From positions 2,982,644-2,988,220 of the forward strand of contig NZ_KQ236688.1 in the NCBI RefSeq assembly GCF_001183545.1: DNA of 5,577 bases. The letters are read 5' to 3'. Both the position numbers and the translations under genes were made by a program. The notes beneath the pieces were generated by a model. The model searched no databases and was not told the origin of the DNA. It saw only the letters and a list, made by a program, of their open reading frames with translations. The DNA comes from Cellvibrio sp. pealriver (GTDB lineage Bacteria > Pseudomonadota > Gammaproteobacteria > Pseudomonadales > Cellvibrionaceae). How positions within the stretch are numbered: the first letter of the stretch is position 1; each line of letters opens with the position of its first letter. Shown here piece by piece: positions 1-5,577 of the stretch.

Positions 1-33
1 TTGTATGATTGATTTCATCAGTTTTCTTATCAT
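1..33 (-). CDS. start of a cassette gene, cut by the window edge
   Basis: Directly beyond the attC core at 34-40, the minus strand reads ATG at 33-31 and stays open to the window edge, giving MIRKLMKSIIQ. Other cassettes in this array also begin their gene immediately after the attC core, so position and orientation fit a cassette gene. A second ATG (residue 6) is a possible start, and no convincing Shine-Dalgarno sequence precedes either. Basic then hydrophobic residues could be the start of a signal or membrane segment, but eleven residues are too few to assign anything. The main support is the position, and the frame may be fortuitous. Confidence 0.35.
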   Translation of the reverse strand, partial: MIRKLMKSIIQ

Positions 34-50
34 TCTTAACGCGATAAGGT
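34..50 (-). repeat. left half of an attC site broken by the IS
   Basis: TCTTAACG at 34-41 matches the RYYYAAC core at six of seven positions, in the orientation of the other attC sites. The following GCGA (41-44) can pair with TCGC (1203-1206) on the other side of the insertion sequence, and GGT (48-50) with ACC (1196-1198). The two halves flanking the IS add up to only about 43 bp, far shorter than the 112-140 bp of the other sites. Either this attC is unusually short or sequence was lost at insertion. Confidence 0.5.
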
Positions 51-203
51 GGAGCCCATACCTGCAGCAACAGGTATTCAGCAAGGTAGCCCGGTGCAGC
101 ACTGGCGCAGAGTAATCTAGCCCGTTAACAAGCGTGGGCACCTTGCTGATTCTACTTTTAACTCGAACAGTCGAATGGGCTCCGAGCCCGAATGTAGCAA
201 GGG
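51..203 (+). ncRNA. candidate bridge RNA / seekRNA leader of the IS
   Basis: This non-coding leader is rich in complementary segments arranged like IS110 bridge RNAs. First comes a 5' hairpin, ATACCTG/CAGGTAT (58-64 with 71-77, loop CAGCAA). Next is a perfect 10-bp stem, TCAGCAAGGT with ACCTTGCTGA (78-87 with 140-149), continued by GCCC/GGGC (89-92 with 136-139) around a large loop. A third domain has CTAC/GTAG (152-155 with 194-197) enclosing GGGCT/AGCCC (177-181 with 185-189). The first large loop holds TAACAAGCG (126-134), complementary to the attC core at 1204-1212. The third domain holds ATGGGCTCC (175-183), complementary to the presumed left end GGAGCCCAT (51-59). The family's use of such RNAs is known; the ends and folding here are inferred by eye. 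Confidence 0.6.
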
Positions 204-206
204 TGA

Positions 207-1169
<963 letters not shown>

Positions 1170-1189
1170 ATTTGCGTTTCAGGTATTGA

Positions 1190-1215
1190 TTTTCTACCAC
1201 AGTCGCTTGTTAGCA
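1190..1215 (-). repeat. right half of the attC site broken by the IS
   Basis: On the minus strand, TGCTAACAAGCGAC follows the HEPN gene's stop codon by four bases. It is a good RYYYAAC-type core followed by AA and an L-box, as in the other sites (which read ATAACAAGC or CTAACAA). The rest of the site is separated from it by the IS. This half ends the HEPN cassette, which cannot be excised normally unless the IS leaves precisely. Confidence 0.65.
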
Positions 1216-1219
1216 TTTT

Positions 1220-1801
1220 TTATAGCACTAAAGTTGAGCCTTTCATTTCAAAGCCAAACTGAAATGGATATTCGTTAGAGATTTTTGCTGAATTGTAGAT
1301 AAGCTCAACTATTTCTATAACCTCAGACCTTGCTCTCTCAGCATTCTCTTTAGTGCAATATTTTTCCCAGCGAGTTTCAGCGTTGTAGTGTTGAAGATTA
1401 GGATCCAATCTGTAATTTGTAAGCGTTTTAGTGTCAGATAGTTTTAGGGTAATATTTTTACCATGCGCTATGTCGTTACGAAACTGAAAAAGCTCATTAA
1501 TTAACTGCCAAGGACGGACTCCATAGTCAATTTTCAATTCTATTTTTTCAGAAATAACATTTAGCTTTTCTTTAGGGCTTAGTCTTTCAAGGTCTTTCCA
1601 ACAAGAAAATACTTTTTCTCCTGCATGATTTAAAAATGCCTCCAAGGTAAACGCCGTAAAAACCAAACTTCCCATTACCAAATGATATTGCCCTTCCTTA
1701 ATTTCATTTGTCATCTCTAGCAGGCAAGTAGATGTATGCCAAAACTCTGCATAGGTTCTAACTTCACGCTTAACTTCGATTTTTACCTGTGGCTCATCCA
1801 T
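1220..1801 (-). CDS. HEPN-like cassette protein (possible RNase)
   Basis: A mostly helical protein of 193 aa from the ATG at 1801, or 203 aa from an ATG at 1831. I prefer 1801 because GAGG lies eight bases upstream, while 1831 has no ribosome binding site. The diagnostic segment is ELFQFRNDIAHGK: Arg108 and His113 form an R-x4-H motif, the active-site signature of HEPN ribonucleases, with the common RN..AHG wording. Earlier, MGSLVFTAFTLEAFLNHAGEKVF (about 43-65) resembles the first core helices of HEPN proteins that occur alone. Many HEPN proteins are toxins, CRISPR-linked RNases or anti-phage effectors, often paired with a nucleotidyltransferase antitoxin. No partner is present in this cassette. 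The stop is four bases from the attC core, typical of a cassette. Function as an RNase is inferred from the motif only. Confidence 0.75.
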   Translation of the reverse strand: MDEPQVKIEVKREVRTYAEFWHTSTCLLEMTNEIKEGQYHLVMGSLVFTAFTLEAFLNHAGEKVFSCWKDLERLSPKEKLNVISEKIELKIDYGVRPWQLINELFQFRNDIAHGKNITLKLSDTKTLTNYRLDPNLQHYNAETRWEKYCTKENAERARSEVIEIVELIYNSAKISNEYPFQFGFEMKGSTLVL

Positions 1802-1838
1802 TTCTTTCGCCTCGGAGTGAAATTCTTTCATATGCAGA

Positions 1839-1970
1839 TGCTAACGCCGCGTACAACGGCAGTTTGTAAGTCGTGGTTTTGTGGGTTATTTTTGCGCAGC
1901 AAAACCACAAAGCCGCGACTTACAAACTGTCCAGCGCACGAAGTGCGCGAGTTGCTACGCTTTGTTATGT
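1839..1970 (-). repeat. attC site A
   Basis: Bounded by TGCTAACG (1839-1846) and TTTGTTATGT (1961-1970), which are the two attC cores on the minus strand. Between them lies a long hairpin: CAGTTTGTAAGTCG pairs perfectly with CGACTTACAAACTG. Inside that arm are GGTTTTGTG and CAAAACCAC, and a small GCGCACGAAGTGCGC hairpin sits near the right end. It belongs with sites B, F and G, which share the TTTTGTGG...CCACAAAA centre. Confidence 0.9.
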
Positions 1971-2279
1971 GCTTGTATGCCTATATTCAAAAACACCGTT
2001 AGAAGCCTTAGGGTTCCAGCCTTGGGAAATAGCATTTTTAATGCTTTGCTCAACCATGTACGGAGTTACACCACCAGAATTTAATTTAAGAGACGCATCT
2101 GGCCTTAAAAATGGAAAAGTAATTCGCAAGATAGAGCCGTTCAATTCCACCGATTCAACGACCGCAGTCATTTCTGTACCTAAACAGTCCTGCGAATATG
2201 TGGGTTTTGACCTAATGAGCCACAAAAACTCATTTTCGCCCACGATAATTTTTCTACTTCCTTTCTTTGGAATGCTCAT
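1965..2279 (-). CDS. unknown cassette protein, ~104 aa
   Basis: I do not recognise this protein with certainty. The ATG at 2279 gives 104 aa; a GTG at 2291 would add four residues but lies within the attC core, leaving no room for a binding site. No clear Shine-Dalgarno sequence precedes either start. The protein is soluble, with no signal peptide or membrane segment. It has an N-terminal stretch reading RKIIVGENEFLWLIRSKP, a central part likely to be beta strand (TAVVESVELNGSILRITFPF), and a C-terminal helix in VTPYMVEQSIKNAISQGWNP. That alternation looks like a compact alpha/beta domain. Its TAA stop falls inside the core of attC site A, so gene and recombination site overlap. It is the only gene of the cassette spanning 1845-2295. 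Confidence 0.7.
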   Translation of the reverse strand: MSIPKKGSRKIIVGENEFLWLIRSKPTYSQDCLGTEMTAVVESVELNGSILRITFPFLRPDASLKLNSGGVTPYMVEQSIKNAISQGWNPKASNGVFEYRHTST

Positions 2280-2289
2280 TTCAATATTC

Positions 2290-2423
2290 ACATAACGTTG
2301 TATTAAACGGCAGAATTTAAGGCGCGATTTTGTGGAAACTTTTTGCGAAGCAAAACCACAAAAGTGCGACTTAAATTCTGTCCGGTGGAGCGCAGCGGAA
2401 CGGATTTGAATACTTTGTTATAA
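2290..2423 (-). repeat. attC site B
   Basis: Cores are ACATAAC (2290-2296) and GTTATAA (2417-2423). The arms CAGAATTTAAG and CTTAAATTCTG pair fully. The inner arm ATTTTGTGG against CCACAAAAG carries two mismatches that the sister site F lacks. It differs from F at about five positions in total and closes the first ORF-less cassette. Confidence 0.9.
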
Positions 2424-2706
2424 CACTACGCATATTCGATAAAACTTAGCACGGACTAAAATACTTCAGGCCGCACACACTGCACTAGCTAATTTCAGAA
2501 CCATGCCTCAATTTACTTTAAAGCGCCTGCTGCCAAGTGCAGAAGATGCCAATTCGAACTATTCCAGAGACTTTAACGGAACTGCGTTGCTACTAAAACT
2601 CGCTTAGCAATTTAGAACACCAAGCCCGCCGAACGCACAAACTAAAATATTGCTACAGCGCACGGAATTTCCAAAAAAACCAACCAAAAAAGGCCGCGCT
2701 TTATAA
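2296..2706 (-). mobile_element. ORF-less integron cassette, copy 1
   Basis: A 411-bp cassette between the recombination points of attC sites B and C. The roughly 277 bp outside the attC (2424-2700) contain no long open frame on either strand. The plus-strand frame at 2503 (34 codons) is broken by a stop in the other copy, so it is not coding. A second copy of identical total length lies at 4283-4693. By eye the bodies match at about 86%, with two single-base indels that cancel. Conserved blocks include CGCTTAGCAATTTAGAACAC and ACTAAAATATTGCTACAGCG. A 19-26 codon frame on the minus strand is preserved in both and listed separately. The cassette could carry a small RNA, a promoter or a microprotein. 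I see no convincing promoter. Confidence 0.75.
2604..2663 (-). CDS. possible microprotein in ORF-less cassette, copy 1
   Basis: From the GTG at 2663 this frame reads VRCSNILVCAFGGLGVLNC and stops at TAA 2606-2604; a TTG at 2687 would add eight residues. The other copy encodes the same peptide with one change (F to L) despite several base changes, most of them silent in this stretch. GGAAA lies just upstream of the GTG, a weak binding site. The peptide would be hydrophobic with three cysteines. The frame is very short and may be conserved by chance, so this is tentative. Confidence 0.25.
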   Translation of the reverse strand: MRCSNILVCAFGGLGVLNC

Positions 2707-2812
2707 CGTTGCGTTCACCTGCGGATTGTAAGTAGCGCGTTGCGATAAACTTCGCGCAGCGATTTTGCAAAAGCGCTACTTACAATGTGTCAGGTGCAAT
2801 GCCTTGTTATAA
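2701..2812 (-). repeat. attC site C
   Basis: Cores are TTATAAC (2701-2707) and GTTATAA (2806-2812). The arms ATTGTAAGTAGCGC and GCGCTACTTACAAT are perfect complements, flanked by CACCTG and CAGGTG. It is nearly identical to site E and belongs with D and H, which share a GATAAACTTCGCGCAGCGATT-like centre. Confidence 0.9.
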
Positions 2813-2815
2813 AAT

Positions 2816-3253
2816 TTAAAGTGGGCAAGACGCCTCTTCACCTTTTGCGATTTTCTCTAACTTTCCAAAGTGCCTAGCCCACATGAAATTATACGCATAA
2901 CCGTTAATAGTCGATTGGCATTCACTATTACCGTTTTCAGCAAGCACGGTTAATAAAAAATTACTTCCTTCGCCGTGTGGAAGAGTTACAAAATACTTTG
3001 CACCCTCAGGTATTTCTTTTTTTGAAACATAAAAATTTGTAGTTACATTTGCACCATTGACGTATACATCTCTTCTCCAGCGATAACATTTTGAAAGATA
3101 TTTTTCTATGTCTTTAGTTAGCTTTTCAACAGGTTGATTGCTGCACATTGTCGGACTCTTCGAGCCTGTTTCCGCAAGGGCTTGCTCAGATTGCGGAAAA
3201 CTAATGCAGCCCGTCAGGGTTAACAGGGCGGTAACAATTGCGATTTTCTTCAT
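2816..3253 (-). CDS. cassette-encoded lipoprotein of unknown function
   Basis: A 145-aa protein with a clear lipoprotein signal peptide: MKK, a hydrophobic stretch (residues 4-13) and the lipobox LTGC with Cys16 as the lipidated residue. Residue 17 is Ile rather than Asp, so sorting to the outer membrane is more likely than retention in the inner one. The mature part is about 130 aa, mixed alpha/beta, with further cysteines in CSNQP, KCYRW, ECQST and the C-terminal CPL that could form disulphides in the periplasm. I recognise no family. The start at 3253 is well supported: GGAG lies five bases upstream, and the next bases belong to attC site D. The stop is three bases from the core of attC site C. 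The gene thus carries its own binding site within the cassette. Confidence 0.85.
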   Translation of the reverse strand: MKKIAIVTALLTLTGCISFPQSEQALAETGSKSPTMCSNQPVEKLTKDIEKYLSKCYRWRRDVYVNGANVTTNFYVSKKEIPEGAKYFVTLPHGEGSNFLLTVLAENGNSECQSTINGYAYNFMWARHFGKLEKIAKGEEASCPL

Positions 3254-3258
3254 TTTTT

Positions 3259-3262
3259 CTCC
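3259..3262 (-). promoter_or_regulatory. ribosome binding site of the lipoprotein gene
   Basis: On the minus strand GGAG stands five bases before the ATG at 3253, between the attC core and the gene. It fixes the start and shows that the cassette brings its own translation signal. Confidence 0.8.
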
Positions 3263-3266
3263 ATTT

Positions 3267-3406
3267 TTATAACGTTCGGTTCAACCGCAGTTTGTAAGCG
3301 GCGCATTTACGATAAACTTCGCGCAGCGATTCGCTAAATGCGCTGCTTACAAACTGTCGAGCGTAAGCGCGAAGCGCTGGAGCGGCGTTGGAACCGCTTG
3401 TTATGT
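3267..3406 (-). repeat. attC site D
   Basis: Cores are TTATAAC (3267-3273) and GTTATGT (3400-3406). At 140 bp it is the longest site in the window. The arms CAGTTTGTAAGCGGCGCATT and its partner near TAAATGCGCTGCTTACAAAC pair over about 22 bp with one G-T mismatch. A second small hairpin, GCGTAAGCGCGAAGCGCT, sits toward the right end. Confidence 0.9.
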
Positions 3407-3431
3407 TTTTGTGACCTATTTTCGATTGAAT

Positions 3432-3707
3432 TTAATCTAAGCAATCAACTGGTATATTTTTAACAAATTCGGTTGCTTTAGCCATTAGTTGATTCCAATC
3501 TTTTTCAGGGCGAGAAGAATAGCCCTGATTAATAAGCTCCCTTTCACACAAGTCTTCTAGACCCCAAATTGCTCTTTTTTCCTCTTCGGTAAACGAATCT
3601 TTTATTGGGGAACTAGATAACTTTTCGGACAGGATTCCCCATACAGCAAGTAGGTGACCCACGGGAATTTTGATATTAGCTTCTTTGCTTAGATCATCTT
3701 CGGACAT
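3432..3707 (-). CDS. unknown small cassette protein, 91 aa
   Basis: The likely start is the ATG at 3707, with AGGA eight bases upstream. The longer frame to a GTG at 3743 would begin inside the hairpin side of attC site E and reads through the core, so I reject it. The 91-aa product begins MSEDDLSKEANIKIPVG, is acidic and should be almost entirely helical and soluble. It has amphipathic segments at GHLLAVWGILSEKL (about 17-30), TEEEKRAIWGLEDLCERELI (about 39-58) and KDWNQLMAKATEFVKNI (about 69-85). I see no catalytic motif, signal peptide or DNA-binding motif and do not recognise a family. About 25 bp separate its stop from attC site D. It is alone in the cassette 3273-3731. Confidence 0.75.
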   Translation of the reverse strand: MSEDDLSKEANIKIPVGHLLAVWGILSEKLSSSPIKDSFTEEEKRAIWGLEDLCERELINQGYSSRPEKDWNQLMAKATEFVKNIPVDCLD

Positions 3708-3725
3708 TTCGACTTTCCTAGTGAA

Positions 3726-3837
3726 ACATAACGTTGCGTTCACCTGCGGATTGTAAGTAGCGCGTTGCGATAAACTTAGCGCAGCGGTATTGCATAAGCG
3801 CTACTTACAATGCGTCAGGTGCAACGCTTTGTTATGG
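3726..3837 (-). repeat. attC site E
   Basis: Cores are ACATAAC (3726-3732) and GTTATGG (3831-3837). The arms ATTGTAAGTAGCGC and GCGCTACTTACAAT pair perfectly. It has the same 112-bp length as site C and differs from it at only a handful of positions, mostly near the centre. Confidence 0.9.
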
Positions 3838-3845
3838 TTTACAAT

Positions 3846-4280
3846 TTATTTCTTAATGTAACGATATAAAAGCACAACTAAAATTTGCAAAAAGCCCAAG
3901 AAAAGAGCTCCAAACATAAGGCCAAATGCCCATGCATGATATATGTGTTTTCCGGTATTAACTACCCGATAGGGTTGCGAGAAGTAATAGTAGAATAGGC
4001 TTCCGAAAACTACCAACCCTGCGGCTAACGCAAACCAAGCCTTAAAGGAATAAGTGTTTTGGGAGCTTTTACCCGTATAAGTTGGGCCTTGAAGAATGGC
4101 TTTAGATAACAATGTAGCACTCACTAATACTGCAAGTGAAAATGACCCCGTGGCAGATGCGATTAAATAGGTCTGAAAGCCTGTTCCAAAGTCATAATAT
4201 GCACCAAGAATACATAGAGTTATTACTAGCGTCACTGTTAATGAAACAGAGATTTTCAATTTATAAGCATCCATTACCAT
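3846..4280 (-). CDS. four-helix membrane protein, unknown
   Basis: A 144-aa integral membrane protein with four predicted transmembrane segments: about residues 8-30 (ISVSLTVTLVITLCILGAYY), 38-63, 79-98 (AWFALAAGLVVFGSLFYYYF) and 115-140 (FGLMFGALFLGFLQILVVLL). It ends with the basic RYIKK, suggesting a cytoplasmic C-terminus. There is no cleavable signal peptide and no motif that identifies a transporter or enzyme. The ATG at 4280 overlaps the attC F core (GTTATGG); a second ATG at 4274, MDAYKL, is equally plausible. Neither has a clear Shine-Dalgarno sequence. The stop is eight bases from attC site E. Immunity proteins and superinfection exclusion proteins are often of this size and topology, but nothing here proves such a role. 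Confidence 0.8.
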   Translation of the reverse strand: MVMDAYKLKISVSLTVTLVITLCILGAYYDFGTGFQTYLIASATGSFSLAVLVSATLLSKAILQGPTYTGKSSQNTYSFKAWFALAAGLVVFGSLFYYYFSQPYRVVNTGKHIYHAWAFGLMFGALFLGFLQILVVLLYRYIKK

Positions 4281-4410
4281 AACGTTGTATTAAACGGCAG
4301 AATTTAAGGCGCGCTTTTGTGGAAACCTTTTGCGTAGCAAAACCACAAAAGCGCGACTTAAATTCTGTCCGGTGGAGCGCAGCGTAACGGATTTGAATAC
4401 TTTGTTATAA
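4277..4410 (-). repeat. attC site F
   Basis: Cores are CCATAAC (4277-4283) and GTTATAA (4404-4410). The arm CGCGCTTTTGTGG is a perfect partner of CCACAAAAGCGCG, and CAGAATTTAAG pairs with CTTAAATTCTG. This is the better-preserved sister of site B and closes the second ORF-less cassette. Confidence 0.9.
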
Positions 4411-4693
4411 CACTACGCACAATTGGTAAAACTTAGCACGGACTAAAATACTTCAGGCCGTACACACTGCACTATTCAATTTTCAGAACCATGAGCAACT
4501 GAACTTTAGAGCGCCAGCTGCCAAGTGCAGAAAACGCCCATTCGAACTATTCCAGAGATTCTAGCGGAGCTACGTTGCTACCAAAACTCGCTTAGCAATT
4601 TAGAACACCTAAACCACCGAGCGCACAAACTAAAATATTGCTACAGCGCACGGACTTACCGAAAACACCAACCAAAAAGACCGCGCTTTATAA
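4283..4693 (-). mobile_element. ORF-less integron cassette, copy 2
   Basis: It is 411 bp, the same as copy 1 at 2296-2706, from which it is separated by three gene-bearing cassettes. The body (4411-4687) has no long open frame. Differences from copy 1 are scattered but cluster near 4490-4510, whereas blocks such as TTCGAACTATTCCAGAGA and AAAACTTAGCACGGACTAAA are untouched. The attC parts differ far less than the bodies. Whether the copies arose by duplication within the array or were acquired twice cannot be told here. Confidence 0.75.
4592..4651 (-). CDS. possible microprotein in ORF-less cassette, copy 2
   Basis: From the GTG at 4651 the frame reads VRCSNILVCALGGLGVLNC, one residue different from copy 1; from a TTG at 4675 it would be 27 aa. 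GGTAAG lies just upstream of the GTG. A one-base indel farther upstream shifts the frame between copies before residue 1, so any shared protein must start at or after the TTG. Tentative. Confidence 0.25.
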   Translation of the reverse strand: MRCSNILVCALGGLGVLNC

Positions 4694-4818
4694 CGCCGAG
4701 CTAAGCGGCAGTTTTTAAGTTGCGGTTTTGTGGATTACTTTTGCGCAGCAAAACCACAAAACTGCGACTTAAAAACTGTCCAGCCACGAAGTGGCGATGC
4801 TTGAGCGATTTGTTAGGC
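4688..4818 (-). repeat. attC site G
   Basis: Cores are TTATAAC (4688-4694) and GTTAGGC (4812-4818). The arms around CAGTTTTTAAG and CTTAAAAACTG, extended by TTTTGTGG and CCACAAAA, pair over about 25 bp with two G-T wobbles. A CCACGAAGTGG hairpin follows. It resembles site A most closely. Confidence 0.9.
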
Positions 4819-4839
4819 ATACTTTTTGTTTTCCTTAGT

Positions 4840-5223
4840 TTAAAGTTTTTTAACTTCATAAACTCCATGCACAGATATTAAGTAATGTGAGTTTCTGACT
4901 TCATTCATACCAACCCATAACAAAAATATCCCTGGGCAATTTTCACAAAACCTTTTTAAAAAATAAGACCAACCGTTGCACGGAGCAGACTTAAAAAGTT
5001 TAACTGAAAATATTTCTTCCGCGAGAACGATAAGTTCTGCTTCTAAATCTTCTTCCTTTCCAAATAGATAGCCATCCAAAACAAGTTTCAGATCTACATG
5101 ATTACCATGCTTGCATAGTGGGCATAACCATGAAAAAGAAGAATCCTGAACATTTTTAGCATTATCATAATGCGTAGTTCCAAATCCTTTAATCGTAGCG
5201 ATACATTTTTGGTATTTGTACAT
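4840..5223 (-). CDS. cassette protein with paired CxxC motifs
   Basis: I place the start at the ATG at 5223 (127 aa); the longer frame to 5268 would begin in the hairpin arm of attC site H and add sequence encoded by the site. Six bases before this ATG stands AGG, part of the attC core GTTAGGC, so the recombination site may supply the ribosome binding site. The protein has two cysteine pairs, C34-P-L-C37 (in SFSWLCPLCKHGNH) and C93-E-N-C96 (in KRFCENCPG), spaced like the halves of a zinc ribbon, with His39 and His42 as further possible ligands. Between them lies an acidic helix, GKEEDLEAELIVLAEEIF. There is no signal peptide. I do not recognise a family; zinc binding is inferred from the cysteine pattern. 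The stop lies 21 bp from attC site G. Confidence 0.75.
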   Translation of the reverse strand: MYKYQKCIATIKGFGTTHYDNAKNVQDSSFSWLCPLCKHGNHVDLKLVLDGYLFGKEEDLEAELIVLAEEIFSVKLFKSAPCNGWSYFLKRFCENCPGIFLLWVGMNEVRNSHYLISVHGVYEVKKL

Positions 5224-5228
5224 GTTTT

Positions 5229-5367
5229 GCCTAACGTTGTGTTCAACCGCAGCTTGTAAGTAGCGCATTGCGATAAACTTTGCACAGCAATTCGCTAAAT
5301 GCGCTACTTACAAACTGTCGAGTGGAGGCGCGAAGCGCCGGAACGGTGTTGGAACACTTTGTTATAT
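5229..5367 (-). repeat. attC site H
   Basis: Cores are GCCTAAC (5229-5235) and GTTATAT (5361-5367). CAGCTTGTAAGTAGCGCAT pairs with ATGCGCTACTTACAAACTG with one mismatch. A GGCGCGAAGCGCC hairpin sits toward the right end. It is most like site D. Confidence 0.9.
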
Positions 5368-5577
5368 TTACTGCCTTATAAGCATAAGAAACAAAGCTGC
5401 AATCTGCGACAAAGGTAGAGTTACAATAATTAGCGAAAAAGACGAAAATGGTGTGAAAAAACCTGATATTAAGGGCGGTAAAAATGCACAAATAGCTGCA
5501 GATAAAAAATAGCATTTTTTTCCTGATATGTATTTATTTAGCTGTAAGTATATAGGCAGCCACACTATAGCAGTGAC
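5368..5577 (-). CDS. 3' part of a membrane-protein cassette gene
   Basis: The last 69 residues of a protein whose start lies beyond the right edge; the frame is open from base 5577 to the TAA at 5370-5368. A GTG at 5565 is a possible internal start, but nothing upstream supports it. The sequence is strongly hydrophobic, with likely membrane segments at the edge (TAIVWLPIYLQL), at FLSAAICAFLPPLISGFF and at FSLIIVTLPLSQIAALFLML, and it ends IRQ. It could be a small multi-span protein. The stop codon abuts the core of attC site H exactly, as expected for a cassette gene. No family is recognisable from this part. Confidence 0.65.
   Translation of the reverse strand, partial: VTAIVWLPIYLQLNKYISGKKCYFLSAAICAFLPPLISGFFTPFSSFSLIIVTLPLSQIAALFLMLIRQ

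Noticed and set aside
1859..1940. Strong hairpin as a transcription terminator
   Set aside because: It is the structural arm of attC site A and has no following T tract. The same holds for the other attC hairpins.
1736..2295. Several plus-strand open frames of 67-140 codons between 1736 and 2295
   Set aside because: They run across the attC A hairpin and antisense to the minus-strand genes, have no binding sites, and overlap one another. They are shadows.
2503..2607. Plus-strand 34-codon frame in ORF-less cassette copy 1
   Set aside because: The aligned frame in copy 2 reads ATG AGC AAC TGA, so it is not conserved.
3708..3743. GTG start at 3743 for the 91-aa protein
   Set aside because: It lies within attC site E and has no binding site; ATG 3707 has AGGA at a suitable distance.
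4283..4693. A promoter in the ORF-less cassette driving the cassettes to its left
   Set aside because: I found only weak hexamers (for example TTGTGC with TATTCA, 17 bp apart) that are not kept in the other copy.
1839..5367. Regularly spaced palindromic repeats as a CRISPR array
   Set aside because: The repeats are over 110 bp, diverge in the arms, carry integrase cores at both ends and are separated by genes of 400-600 bp. They are attC sites.
5243..5515. Minus-strand frame of 90 codons across attC site H
   Set aside because: It crosses the whole recombination site, and another frame fits the cassette better, with its stop exactly at the attC edge.

Overview
The window is a stretch of a cassette array of a (probably chromosomal) integron, with an IS110-family insertion sequence at its left end. 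The array is recognisable from eight intact, long, imperfectly palindromic attC sites (112-140 bp), with a ninth, broken one at the IS. Read on the minus strand, each site starts with a TAACAA-type core and ends with a CGTTAT/CGTTAG-type core, and almost every open frame is also on the minus strand. Cassettes therefore run right to left, and the integrase/attI platform should lie beyond base 5577; no integrase is present here. Long attC sites, uniform orientation and many genes of unknown function suggest a sedentary array of an environmental gammaproteobacterium. The sequence does not let me name the genus.

Layout from left to right: (1) the first codons of a cassette gene running off the left edge (1-33); (2) an attC core (34-40) and then an IS110-family element with a structured leader (about 51-209) and a DEDD transposase (210-1169); (3) the other half of the broken attC (about 1190-1215); (4) a cassette with a HEPN-like gene (1220-1801); (5) a cassette with a ~104-aa unknown gene; (6) an ORF-less cassette (2296-2706); (7) a lipoprotein cassette; (8) a 91-aa unknown cassette; (9) a four-helix membrane protein cassette; (10) a second copy of the ORF-less cassette (4283-4693), also 411 bp; (11) a cassette with a CxxC/CxxC protein; (12) a partial membrane-protein cassette running off the right edge.

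The genes do not form a pathway. They are independently mobile units linked by site-specific recombination. The most interesting features are the IS leader, which folds like a bridge RNA/seekRNA and carries a 9-nt stretch complementary to the attC core beside the element, and the duplicated ORF-less cassette, whose two copies are about 86% alike in the body and about 96% alike in the attC.
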